Source: Paraburkholderia hiiakae
Lineage (GTDB): Bacteria > Pseudomonadota > Gammaproteobacteria > Burkholderiales > Burkholderiaceae
Length of the DNA: 64,000 nucleotides
NCBI RefSeq assembly: GCF_904848665.1
Contig: NZ_CAJHCQ010000001.1
Span: forward strand, 62,001 to 126,000
Reading direction: 5' to 3'
Positions within the stretch are counted from its first letter, which is position 1. Each line of letters opens with the position of its first letter. Below are positions 36,434 to 47,500 of this stretch, piece after piece. Below the pieces are notes generated by a model. It made no database searches, was not told the DNA's origin, and saw only the letters and a program-made list of their open reading frames with translations. A program made the translations under genes and the position numbers.

Positions 36434-37921
36434 TCAGTTCGACGAAGACGACGTCGGCTTATTGCGCCACGACGACCCGAGTCCGCCCAGCAGCGCCGCG
36501 AGCGGCTGCTTCGACTGCTGCTTTTGCGGTGCGGCGTTTGCGGGCTTGTCTTCAGCGTTGCTGCGCGCGCTCGCCGAGGGTTCGTAGGGCTTCAGGAAAA
36601 AGTCGTCGATGGGCTGCGAACGATGATGATGCGCTCGCTCGAACGGCGCCGCACGGCGGTGCACACCACGCTCGCCACGTTCACCGCGCCCTTCGCGGCT
36701 TTCATGGCCGTCGCGCTCGCGGCGGCGTCCGCCGCCCTCGTGATGCGGCACCGGCACGTCGACCACAAGGCGCTCCACGGTCAGCGGACGCTTGATGAGC
36801 TTCTCGATATCGGCGAGCTGCTTCTTCTCGTTCGGGCTGCACAGCGAAAGCGCGTCACCCGAGGCGCCTGCGCGGCCCGTGCGGCCGATGCGGTGCACGT
36901 AGTCTTCGGCGTTGAAAGGCAGGTCGAAGTTGATGACGGCGGGCAGCTCGGCGATGTCGAGGCCGCGCGCGGCCACGTCGGTCGCCACGAGTGCTTCGAT
37001 TTCGCCGCGCTTGAAGGCGTCGAGCGCCTGCATGCGCTCGCTCTGCGTGCGGTCGCCGTGAATCGCCGCCGCAACGATGCCCTGCTTTTCGATCTGACGG
37101 GCAAGGCGGCTCGCGCCGATCTTGCTGTTACAGAACACGATCACCTGTTTGAGACCCCGGTTGCGGATCAGCTGAACGACCGCGCCGGTCTTGTCGCCCT
37201 CGGCGACTTCGTACACGACCTGGGTGACGTTGGTCGCCGTGGAGTTGCTGCGCGCCACCTCGATGGTCTGCGGCGTGCGCAGATAAGTCGCCGCAAGCTT
37301 CTTGATCTCGCCGGAGAACGTGGCCGAGAAGAGCAGCGTCTGGCGCTCCTTCGGCAGCAGGTTCAGGATGCGTTGGAGGTCGGGCAGGAAGCCCATGTCG
37401 AGCATGCGGTCGGCTTCGTCGAGCACGAGCATCTGCACCTGACCCAGGTTCGTGGTCTTTTGCTGCACATGGTCGAGCAGGCGGCCAGGCGTCGCGATCA
37501 GGATTTCCACGCCGCGGCGCAGCTCGTCGGACTGCGGATTCATGTCGACGCCGCCGAACACCACCGCGCTGCGCAGCGGCGTGTGCTGCGCGTAGGTGCG
37601 CACGTTGTTCGCGACCTGATCGGCCAGTTCGCGCGTCGGCGTGAGAATCAGCGCGCGCACCGGATGGCGTGCGGGCGAAGCGCTCGTGCTCGCCATCGGC
37701 AAGAGGCGTTGCAGGATCGGCAGCGAGAAGCTCGCAGTCTTGCCCGTGCCGGTTTGCGCGGCGCCCATCACGTCGCGGCCCGTGAGCACGACGGGAATCG
37801 CCTCGGCCTGGATCGGCGTGGGCGTCGTGTAGCCCTGCTCCTTGACGGCCCTGAGAATTTCGGGGGCCAGACCAAACTGGTCAAAGTTCGCAGTGCTGGG
37901 CGTGACGGCTGTGTCGGACAT
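36434..37921 (-). CDS. rhlE: ATP-dependent RNA helicase RhlE
   Basis: DEAD-box helicase of 495 residues. Motifs in order: Q-motif (FGLAPEILRAVKEQGY...PTPIQ), I AAQTGTGKT, Ia PTRELA, II DEADRMLD, III SATFSGE and VI HRIGRTGRAG. A basic, low-complexity tail of about 100 residues follows (GGGRRRERDGHESREGRG and a Gln/Ser-rich end), as in RhlE-type proteins that bind RNA non-specifically. It acts in RNA remodelling and ribosome assembly. More than 400 bases of non-coding, hairpin-rich sequence precede it. Confidence 0.92.
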   Translation of the reverse strand: MSDTAVTPSTANFDQFGLAPEILRAVKEQGYTTPTPIQAEAIPVVLTGRDVMGAAQTGTGKTASFSLPILQRLLPMASTSASPARHPVRALILTPTRELADQVANNVRTYAQHTPLRSAVVFGGVDMNPQSDELRRGVEILIATPGRLLDHVQQKTTNLGQVQMLVLDEADRMLDMGFLPDLQRILNLLPKERQTLLFSATFSGEIKKLAATYLRTPQTIEVARSNSTATNVTQVVYEVAEGDKTGAVVQLIRNRGLKQVIVFCNSKIGASRLARQIEKQGIVAAAIHGDRTQSERMQALDAFKRGEIEALVATDVAARGLDIAELPAVINFDLPFNAEDYVHRIGRTGRAGASGDALSLCSPNEKKQLADIEKLIKRPLTVERLVVDVPVPHHEGGGRRRERDGHESREGRGERGERGVHRRAAPFERAHHHRSQPIDDFFLKPYEPSASARSNAEDKPANAAPQKQQSKQPLAALLGGLGSSWRNKPTSSSSN

Positions 37922-38468
37922 GGTGGCTTCGCTATAAAGGCGCTATTCGCGCAAGGCGCGGAAGCGCCTCAAAAGGTCACTGCTGGGCATAGCAGGTCGA
38001 TGCAAAGGCGCCGAACAACACATCAGGCACCCTGCGGCGACGAGCGGAACGTACGCCCGCGAGGGCCTCCCGGCAAACGGATGGCCCGGGATGGCCCGTG
38101 GACGACGAGAGAATCTGCTGGGGACGGGGCGCTGGCTCCATCGCCGCGCTCGCTCGGATTCAACCCAGCCAGACTCGCTCGATTCCAGATGGTTCCGGCG
38201 CCGCCCTGGTCTATCGACCGGCGCGCGCACCGGATTGGTCAAAACGGCTCGATCGGCTTTCAGGCCGATCCAGCAAGCCTTGGGGCGGCCTGCTGCCGGC
38301 GATCTGCGCGCCCTTTGCGGCAGGCGCAAAGGGCCGAAAGGCGCGTATTGTAGCACCTTGGCATAAATCCCTATGGCAGCAGGCCATGCGTTCTGCAACG
38401 CAGCGCACGAGAAAGCCTCGTGCGCCATGCGACGAAGCATCGCACCCTTTTTTGCCAGCCCCCGCTGC
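37922..38468 (-). other. Long upstream region of rhlE
   Basis: 547 bases without a gene. On the minus strand, TACAAT near 38345-38350 looks like a -10 box. It is followed at once by a 10-bp-arm hairpin (GCCCTTTGCG / CGCAAAGGGC, 38310-38334), then others (GATCGGC/GCCGATC near 38250-38272 and CTGCT/AGCAG near 37980-37996). If that promoter is used, the rhlE leader is about 400 nt. A separate hairpin GCGCACGAG/CTCGTGCGC at 38403-38425 probably marks the end of the aldehyde dehydrogenase transcript. Confidence 0.45.
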
Positions 38469-39905
<1,437 letters not shown>

Positions 39906-39929
39906 GACGGGTTCTCCGTAAGTGCAGCG

Positions 39930-41576
39930 TCAAAGCTGCGCGCTCAGGCGCTTGATGTCGCGATTGAGCACGCGCTCGTTGTCCGAATAATCGATGGGCA
40001 CGTCGATCACATGCACGCCGGGTTGCGCGAGACACTGCTCGACGAGCGGCTTGAATTCGTCCGCCGAGCCCACGCGGTGGCCATGCGCGCCGTAGCTCTG
40101 CGCATAGTCGACGAAATCGGGGTTCTGCAGCGTCATGCCGTAGTCGGGGAAATTCATGTTTTCCTGCTTCCAGCGGATCATGCCGAACGCGTCGTCGCGC
40201 AGCAGCAGCACGACGAGATCGAGCTTCAGGCGCACCGCCGTTTCCAGCTCCTGCGAATTCATCATGAAACCGCCATCGCCGCACACGGCCACCACCTTGC
40301 GCTGCGGGTGCACGATCTTCGTGGCGATGGCCGAGGGCAGTCCCGCGCCCATCGAGGCGAGCGCGTTGTCGAGCAGGATCGAATTGGGCTCACGCGCGCG
40401 GTAGTAGCGCGCGAACCAGATCTTGTACATGCCGTTGTCGAGGCAGAGGATGCCGTCGTCGGGCATCGCGCCGTACACGTCGTGCACGAGCCGCACCGGG
40501 TACATGGGAAAGCGCTCGTCGTGCTGCCCGCGGGCAAGATGCGCCTCGAAATGGCGCTTGATTTCCTCGAAGCGGACAAAGTCCCACGCGTGCTCGCGCG
40601 GCTTGAGGCTTTCCTTGAGTTGCCAGACGGCGTTGGCGATATCGCCCACCACCTCGATCTGCGGGAAATACACAGGGTCGACTTCCGCGCCGAGAAAATT
40701 CACGTGGATGACGGTCTTCTCTTCCGCGCTGCGCATGAAAAACGGCGGCTTTTCGATCACGTCGTGGCCGACGTTGATGATGCAGTCGGCGTGCTCGATC
40801 GCCCGGTGCACGAAGTCGCCGTCCGAGAGCGTGGCATTGCCGAGCCAGAGCGGATGCGATTCGTCGATCACGCCCTTGCCCATCTGCGTGGTGAAGAACG
40901 GTATGCCGGTTTCGTCGACGAACTCGCGCAACACATTGCGCGTGGTCTTGCGATTGCCGCCCGCGCCGATCATGAGAAGCGGATGGCGCGCCTTGCAGAT
41001 CGCCCCGACCGCGTGGCTCACGGCCTTTTCCTCGGCCACGGGCCGGCGGCTGAAGCTCTTGGGAATGGGCTTGCCGTCGCCCTCTTCGTCGGCCACGTCT
41101 TCGGGCAGTTCGAGATGAACGGCGCCGGGACGCTCCTGCTCGGCCTGGCGAAACGCCTCGCGCACGAGCGCGGGAATATTGCCGATGGAGACGATCTGCC
41201 GCGCGTACTTGGTGAGCGGCTCCATCATGCGCACCACGTCCACGATCTGGAAGTGGCCCTGCTTGCTCGACTTGATGGGCTTCTGGCCCGTGACCATCAG
41301 CATGGGCATGCCGCCCAGCTGCGCGTAGGCGGCGGCGGTCACGAAGTTGGTGGCGCCGGGCCCGAGCGTGGCGAGGCACACGCCGGTTCTGCCCGTCAGC
41401 CGTCCGTAAGTGGCGGCCATGAAGCCCGCGGCCTGCTCGTGGCGCGTGACGATCAGACGAATCTTCGAGCGCCGCAGCGATTCGAGCAGATCGAGGTTCT
41501 CTTCCCCCGGAATACCGAACACATAATCGACGCCTTCGGCTTCCAGCGCCTTCACGAACAGATCCGATGCTTTCAT
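39930..41576 (-). CDS. ThDP-dependent acetolactate synthase-like enzyme (AlsS type)
   Basis: A 548-residue thiamine diphosphate enzyme. The ThDP-activating Glu47 is in VTRHEQAAGFMA, and the cofactor motif is VAVCGDGGFMMNSQELETAV with NN replaced by RDD. The C-terminus HVIDVPIDYSDNERV resembles catabolic AlsS. No regulatory small subunit gene is nearby, which also fits the catabolic, FAD-independent type rather than IlvB. The ATG at 41576 starts MKASDLFVKALEAEGVDYVF. The true substrate may differ from pyruvate, given the linked aldehyde dehydrogenase. Confidence 0.85.
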   Translation of the reverse strand: MKASDLFVKALEAEGVDYVFGIPGEENLDLLESLRRSKIRLIVTRHEQAAGFMAATYGRLTGRTGVCLATLGPGATNFVTAAAYAQLGGMPMLMVTGQKPIKSSKQGHFQIVDVVRMMEPLTKYARQIVSIGNIPALVREAFRQAEQERPGAVHLELPEDVADEEGDGKPIPKSFSRRPVAEEKAVSHAVGAICKARHPLLMIGAGGNRKTTRNVLREFVDETGIPFFTTQMGKGVIDESHPLWLGNATLSDGDFVHRAIEHADCIINVGHDVIEKPPFFMRSAEEKTVIHVNFLGAEVDPVYFPQIEVVGDIANAVWQLKESLKPREHAWDFVRFEEIKRHFEAHLARGQHDERFPMYPVRLVHDVYGAMPDDGILCLDNGMYKIWFARYYRAREPNSILLDNALASMGAGLPSAIATKIVHPQRKVVAVCGDGGFMMNSQELETAVRLKLDLVVLLLRDDAFGMIRWKQENMNFPDYGMTLQNPDFVDYAQSYGAHGHRVGSADEFKPLVEQCLAQPGVHVIDVPIDYSDNERVLNRDIKRLSAQL

Positions 41577-41691
41577 CGACCACCTCGTTGGCAAGCGCGT
41601 GGCCGGCGGCGCGGGCGGCAGCCGGCCTTCGCGAACAGGCCGACAGGTTACTCCCGCAAGGCGGAATGTGTCGGGAAGCGTGCGTCCGGTG

Positions 41692-42099
41692 TTAGCGCAT
41701 GATCGTCGCGCAGCCCGAGAGCACCGGCTTTGGACTCGCGTCGGACGTGACATCGTAGAGATCCGCGCCGGGACCCTTGGTCCACCACGTGTAGCGCTCG
41801 GCTACGTACCTTACGCCCGAAGCGGCGATCACGCCGACGAAAAGGAGCTTGCGGCCTTCCACGGGCACGAGTGCGAAGCTCTGGCCGTTGGCCGCGTTGA
41901 GATAGGTGACCTTGAAGGTTTTGCTGTTTGCGCAGGTGTAGCTGAACGTGTGGCGCGATTGCACCTGGATGTCGCGCACTTCGAGCGGGGCCGCGTTCGC
42001 CGCATTAAGGTGCAGCGCGGCCGCGAGACCGCACGCTGTTAGCGCGAGCGCGCCGCCGCGCGGGATTGAGCGGATTGCGCCGCTTCGACCATCGATCAT
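41692..42099 (-). CDS. MliC-family lysozyme inhibitor-like exported protein
   Basis: A 135-residue exported protein with a signal peptide (about 1-37, cleavage after NAANA). The mature part matches the MliC/PliC C-type lysozyme inhibitor fold: FSYTCANSKTFKVTYLN, then GQSFALVP, ASGVRYVAERYTWWTKGPGADLY and a final Cys in LSGC that can pair with the first. There is no lipobox, so it is more likely periplasmic than a lipoprotein. GGAGA lies 5 bases before the ATG. It probably protects peptidoglycan from host lysozyme, as known for the family. Confidence 0.85.
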   Translation of the reverse strand: MIDGRSGAIRSIPRGGALALTACGLAAALHLNAANAAPLEVRDIQVQSRHTFSYTCANSKTFKVTYLNAANGQSFALVPVEGRKLLFVGVIAASGVRYVAERYTWWTKGPGADLYDVTSDASPKPVLSGCATIMR

Positions 42100-42232
42100 G
42101 GTGTTCTCCGTGTGTTGCGTTGCCCCCGCGCCGCATGCCGCAGGGCATACGCGCGAAGGATTGGCTCACACGATAACCGGCACGCGCGACGGTCGCCTTG
42201 CGCGCGCCCCACGCAGCTTGCCGGCCGCACGC

Positions 42233-43456
42233 TTACTGCGCGGCGTCGCCCGGCACCGGACGCACCGCCGCGGCCGCTTCGCGGGCGCGCGAGCGGGCCT
42301 CGTCGGTGTCGGAGCCTGTCGCGAGCGCGACGCCCATGCGGCGCTTCACGAAGCTCTCGGGCTTGCCGAAGAGACGCAGGTCCGCACCCGGCACGGCCAG
42401 CGCCTCGGCTACGCCCTCGAATGCGATGCCGCGCGCGTCCATGCCGCCGTAGATCACCGCCGACGCGCCCGGACCGCGCGCCGTCGTATCGACTGGCAGA
42501 CCGAGAATCGCGCGCGCATGCAGCTCGAACTCAGAGAAGCGCTGCGAGGCGAGCGTGACGAGTCCCGTGTCGTGGGGACGCGGGCTCACTTCCGAGAACC
42601 ACACCTCGTCGCCGCGCACGAACAGCTCCACGCCGAAGAGGCCCCGGCCGCCCAGCGCCTCGGTCACCTTGTGCGAGATCTCGCGCGAGCGCTCGAGCGC
42701 CTTCGCGCTCATCGGCTGCGGCTGCCACGATTCGACGTAATCGCCGTCCACCTGGAGGTGGCCGATCGGATCGCAGAAATAGGTTTGCACCTGGCCGCTG
42801 GCCGGGTCGATGGCGCGCACGGTGAGCTGCGTGATTTCATAGTCGAAGTTGATGAAGCCCTCGACGATCACGCGCCCGCGATTCACGCGGCCGCCCGCCA
42901 GCGCATATTCCCAGGCGCGCTCGACGTCGGCGTCGCTTCGCACAACCGACTGCCCCTTACCCGACGAGGACATCACCGGCTTCACCACGCACGGGTAACC
43001 GACCTTGGCGACGCCGGCCTTCAGCTCGTCGAGCGAATCGGCAAACGCGTACGGCGAGGTGGCAAGGCCGAGTTCCTCGGCGGCGAGGCGCCGGATGCCC
43101 TCGCGGTTCATCGTGAGTTGCGCGGCGCGCGCGGTGGGGATCACCTCGGCGACACCCTCGGCTTCGACGGCGGCGAGTGCGTCGGTGGCGATCGCTTCGA
43201 TTTCGGGCACGACGAGATGCGGGCGCTCGGCGTCGATGAGCGCGCGCAGCGCCTTGGGATCGGCCATGTCGATCACGTGCGCGCGATGCGCGACCTGATG
43301 GCCGGGCGCGTTTTCGTAGCGATCGACGGCGATCACCTCAACACCAAGACGCTGCAGCGCGATAATCACTTCCTTGCCAAGCTCGCCCGCGCCGAGCAGC
43401 ATGACACGGGTGGCGGATGCGGAAAGCGGCGTGCCGATGCGGGGGCGGGTCTGCAT
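42233..43456 (-). CDS. purT: Formate-dependent phosphoribosylglycinamide formyltransferase
   Basis: ATP-grasp enzyme that makes formyl-GAR from GAR, formate and ATP, an alternative to PurN in purine synthesis; 407 residues. [20 protein letters not shown] (start of the GAR site), [14 protein letters not shown], the ATP-binding [15 protein letters not shown], and metal/ATP residues in [17 protein letters not shown] are intact. It is a monocistronic unit here, divergent from the META lipoprotein gene. Confidence 0.97.
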   Translation of the reverse strand: MQTRPRIGTPLSASATRVMLLGAGELGKEVIIALQRLGVEVIAVDRYENAPGHQVAHRAHVIDMADPKALRALIDAERPHLVVPEIEAIATDALAAVEAEGVAEVIPTARAAQLTMNREGIRRLAAEELGLATSPYAFADSLDELKAGVAKVGYPCVVKPVMSSSGKGQSVVRSDADVERAWEYALAGGRVNRGRVIVEGFINFDYEITQLTVRAIDPASGQVQTYFCDPIGHLQVDGDYVESWQPQPMSAKALERSREISHKVTEALGGRGLFGVELFVRGDEVWFSEVSPRPHDTGLVTLASQRFSEFELHARAILGLPVDTTARGPGASAVIYGGMDARGIAFEGVAEALAVPGADLRLFGKPESFVKRRMGVALATGSDTDEARSRAREAAAAVRPVPGDAAQ

Positions 43457-43646
43457 GATGTCTCCAGAATGACGGTATGGCGCAAATGCGTAAGAGCGCC
43501 GATGTTAACACGCGGCATTGCCGCGGCGAGGCGCTTTGGACCGCCGGCGGCCGCCCTGTTCAAGCGTCTTGCGCGCACGTTTGCGCTCGCATGCTGCAGC
43601 GCGGTGCGTTACGCTTACGCCTTCGCCGATTACGAGGAACGATGCG

Positions 43647-44330
43647 ATGCCTATCAGCCAGACGTCGAGCCAGACGCCGAGCCAAACGCCGAGCCACAGT
43701 CCGCGCGTGAATTTGCGCCAGCGCCTGCGCCCGGCCCAAGGCGTATTCGCGCGCAAGCTGGTCTCGCGCTCGGCGATGCTCGCTGCAGCCCTGCTGGTGT
43801 GCGCGTGCAAGCTGCCGGTGCACACCGACGCCTCCGCGCCGCTGCCCGATCCGTTCAACCCCGCCACGACCCAGCTGCTCGACAACACGCACTGGCAGCT
43901 CACGGAGTGGAAGCGCGCCGACGGCACGCTGCGCGCGGTGCCGGGTCCGAACGCTGACGCCGGCAACACCGAAAACCCCGACGCTCGCCCCATCACGCTC
44001 GACCTCTCGACCGAGAGCGGCCAACGCCGCGCAAGCGGCTTCTCGGGCTGCAACCGCTATTTCGGCGCCTATACGCTGAAGAACGGCCTGCTCTCGTTCA
44101 GCCAGCTCGGCGGCACGCGCATGGCGTGCATCGGCGCGGGCGGCGACATCGAGGGCGCCTATCTGGAAGCGCTCTCGCATATCGCGCGCTCGGGCGTGCA
44201 GATGCGCCCTCCGCAATCGCTCTTTCTCGTGCTCGAAAACGGCGACCGCCTGACGTTCGCCGAGCAAGGTGCCGCGCCCTTGCCTGGCGTTGCGCCCAGC
44301 GCTGCCTCCGACACCAAACCGGCGCAGTGA
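43647..44330 (+). CDS. META-domain lipoprotein (HslJ-like)
   Basis: A 227-residue protein. A basic, Ser/Gln-rich N-terminus encoded partly by a 12-bp repeat is followed by a hydrophobic signal ending LLVCACKLP, a possible lipobox with the acylated Cys in VCAC. The META domain (about 80-205) shows LLDNTHWQLTEWKR, RASGFSGCNRYFGAYTLKNG and GTRMACIGAGGDIEGAYLEAL. The domain is associated with outer-membrane or periplasmic stress proteins such as HslJ. The start at 43647 has GAGGAAC ahead; the residues before the signal make this N-terminus unusually long (about 50). Confidence 0.8.
   Translation: MPISQTSSQTPSQTPSHSPRVNLRQRLRPAQGVFARKLVSRSAMLAAALLVCACKLPVHTDASAPLPDPFNPATTQLLDNTHWQLTEWKRADGTLRAVPGPNADAGNTENPDARPITLDLSTESGQRRASGFSGCNRYFGAYTLKNGLLSFSQLGGTRMACIGAGGDIEGAYLEALSHIARSGVQMRPPQSLFLVLENGDRLTFAEQGAAPLPGVAPSAASDTKPAQ
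43656..43703. repeat. Four-unit 12-bp tandem repeat at the start of the META lipoprotein gene
   Basis: Units agccagacgtcg, agccagacgccg, agccaaacgccg and agccacagtccg encode SQTS, SQTP, SQTP and SHSP right after the start codon. The frame is preserved by any copy-number change. Confidence 0.93.
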
Positions 44331-44348
44331 ACGCTGCCCGCGTGAATC

Positions 44349-44380
44349 GCCGCGCCCTTGCCCGGCGCGGCTCTTTTTTT
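44349..44380 (+). terminator. Intrinsic terminator after the META lipoprotein gene
   Basis: Stem GCCGCGCC / GGCGCGGC with a 7-base loop followed by CTCTTTTTTT, 18 bases after the stop codon. A textbook Rho-independent terminator. Confidence 0.92.
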
Positions 44381-44541
44381 GTTGCGCGCGAACCAAAGCG
44401 ACGCGCGCAGGGTCTTTGGCGTGTCGGGCGCGCAATGCCCGTCGGGCCGGGCGCAACACTGCCTTCAGGTGGATGGCGGCGCGCACGGGCCGAGCGGTTA
44501 CACTCCACACGTCGCACACCTTCTCTACGTAAATCCTTGGC

Positions 44542-47500
44542 ATGCACACGGTAGTTCCTGGCTGGTTCGGCGTTTCGGCCGTCTGGTTCATCCCTCTGAT
44601 CTGGCGTCTCGTCAAGTCCGTGCTGCCCGGCGGCGCGGGCCTGCGCGGCCCGGGCACGATCCGGCTCTGGCTCGGCTTCGTTGGCGTGCTCGTGGCGAGT
44701 TGCGCGCTCGAAGCGACGCTTATCGACATCGCCGGTTTCGACGCGCTCGGACATGCGCTTTCGGGCGCAACGGCCAAGCTCATCGGCCACGTGGCCGCGC
44801 CGCTCGCCATGACGGCGCTCCTCCTCGTGAGCTTGCCGTGGCTGCTCGACTTCCATTGGCGCGAATTCCTCGCCTGGGCCGACATCTCGCTCGGGCTCGG
44901 CCTGAACATCCGCGCCGCGCGCGAGACCGACGAGAGCCCGCGCCGCGAACGCCGCAGCCGCCGCGCCGCGGCCGAAGATGGACTTCCCGCCCATAGCGTC
45001 GCCGCCGTCAACCCGTCGATGCCAGGTGAAGGCTCGCGACGCAAGCGGCCGACGAGCTGGCGCCCGCCTGCACGAGAAGCGCGCGAGGCGCGCGATAACT
45101 CGCGCACAGCCGGCGCGATGGCCGCCGGACTCGGCGCAGCGTCGAGCGCTGCCGCAGCACAGGACGCTTTTGCGGATAGCGCGTCGTGGCGTGCCGAACC
45201 AGGCTTGCGTGGTCCCGCCGATCCCTCCGCGGCATGGGCGCGCACCGAGCCGACCGCGGCAGCCGACTGGCTGCGCGGCACGCGTGCCCCGGTGCAAACG
45301 CCGCCTGTGGCCGCGCCGCGAGCACCGATGGAGCCCCCGCGCGCGCCTTTGCAGCAAGGCGCGCCGCTCGGTGACGCGCGCCGCCAGCCGGCGCGTGGCG
45401 TGAGCGCTGTCCCAGATGTGGCCGGCGTGCATGGCGCGCCCGCGCAACCCAATGCGCCGTGGCGCGCTGAGCCGAGCCATGGCCGGCCAGCCATGGCCGC
45501 CGCGATGGCGGGTGCGGGTGCGCGCGCGGCTTCGGCTTCAACTGCGGTGCACGGTGCGCCGCTCGCAGCCGGCGCCCCCGCCGCCGCGCGCAGTGCCGCG
45601 TTCGGCTCGACCCCGGCACCGCTTGATCCGCTGACATCGCCGTTCGCGCAGCCAGTCATGCCGCGCCGCGCGGCGCCGGCGCCCGCGGCGGGCAGCACGG
45701 CAGCGCGCGCCGCGGCCGCCGCCCCGCCCCGCGTCGCGAAGCCGCCGCGCCCGTACGTCTGGCAGGGGCAGCCGGCGCGCGTGAACCCTCGCCCGCCTAT
45801 GGCCGCGCCGCGCACTGCGCCATTCACCTCGCAACTTGCCGAAACGCCGCCCGCTACACCCCCTACGCCCGCTTACTCGCGCCCCGCGCCCACCAGCGCG
45901 TCGCAAGCGGAAGCGCCGCTGTCGATGAGCGTCCTCGAAACGTTGCGCTCGATCGAAGAGAACGCCGCACGCTGGACGACACTCGCCGGCGCGAGCCTCG
46001 CACGCCGCACCCTCGACGAAGCGGGCACGCTCGCGGGCGACGAGGAAACGCACGCGCAATTCCCGAGTGCCTCGCCGGACATGTCGACGACGGCGGTGTC
46101 GGTGACGCCTTCGGGCGAGTCGCTGGAAACGACGTTCGCTCCGCTCACGCAGCAGGACGGTGACTACGTATCGCCAAGCCCGGGCGTGCGAACGTTGGAG
46201 GAGGCGCACGCCGTGCCGCAACCTCACGACGCGTCGACAGTCTGGACGCCCGCCGCTCATGCTGCTGCCTACCCTGCCGAGACTGACAGCCCCGCAGCGT
46301 CCGAGCCGAAGTCGGTCAGCGCCGACGACGCGGCCATGCCAACGCCGCGGCAGCCGACGCATACGCATGGGGACGAAGCCACGCAAGGCGCCTTGCGTGC
46401 GGCGACGCGTGTCGAGCCCGTGCAAGCCGCGGCGGGCGAAGCCGCAACACCATCGTCCTGGCCAACGCTGGATCACGGCATGCCATGGATCCTGCTCGAT
46501 GACGAACCGTCGGCCGCCGCCCCCACGGAGAGTCACGCCGCCGAGCCGTTCTACACGTTCACCCCATCATCGACGGCGCAGGAACAGGCGAGCGCGCCTG
46601 CGGTGACCGTTGCTCCCGTTTCGGCACCAGCGCCCGCGACAACGCAAACACCGGTTGCAGCTAGCGCACTAGCCATGCAACCCGCTCCAGTCGAATCGCA
46701 GGATGGGCACGACGCATCGGCCACGTCGAACGTCGTGCACTTCCCCCGTTTCGCTCGCGAGGCACAACCCGAGGCCGCCGCGGCGCCTGTGCGTCACGCA
46801 ACGCCCAACAGCGAGCAACCGCTTGACGTAAGCGCCCGCACCGACGTCGTCGATACGGCGTCGACGGCGGCCCGCGACGAATCCGCGTACGGCACTTACG
46901 GCAGCACGTTCGAAACCTCGGCGCGCGCGACGCCTGCACATGTCGCGCCTACGCTCGCGCATGCAGCTCCCGCGACGCCGTTCGACGCAGCGCCTTCGTC
47001 GCCGGCAGAGCAAGAGGCGAGCGCGGCTTTCGCCCCTGCTGCGCGTATCGTCGACGAGCACCCCGCGTCTGTCGACGAAGCGCTTGGGGTTGCGAGCGCG
47101 GCGGATGAGACCTTGCCGGCAATTGACGTGACGCCCCTGCCCCCCGTGCAGCAAGCGCCGGCGCCGGCACCCGCAGCAACGCCGCCGTGGGTCGCGCAAA
47201 CGCAGCCGGAAAGCCGCCCCGCACCTGCCGAAGCCGCGTTCACGCCGAACCCCTCGCATCCCGCAGCGCCGGTTGCCACGCCGATTGTGCCGCCCTACCC
47301 CGACATCGCGACCGAACCCGGCGCCGCGAGCTCCGACTTCGAGCCCGAGCCCGAAGCAGTCGAAGCACCCGAACCTGTAGTCCAACGCCCCGCCGTGCGC
47401 GGCCACGCGCCCACGTCCTTCGTGTTCGAGCCGCTCAGCGCATCGGCGGTCGAACTGCCGGGGCTCGAACTACTCGATCGCGCGTCGTCCGAGATCGAGC

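Noticed and set aside
43560..45827. Minus-strand open frame of 755 codons opposite the META lipoprotein and ftsK start
   Set aside because: It overlaps two real plus-strand genes and a strong terminator, and its product is low-complexity.
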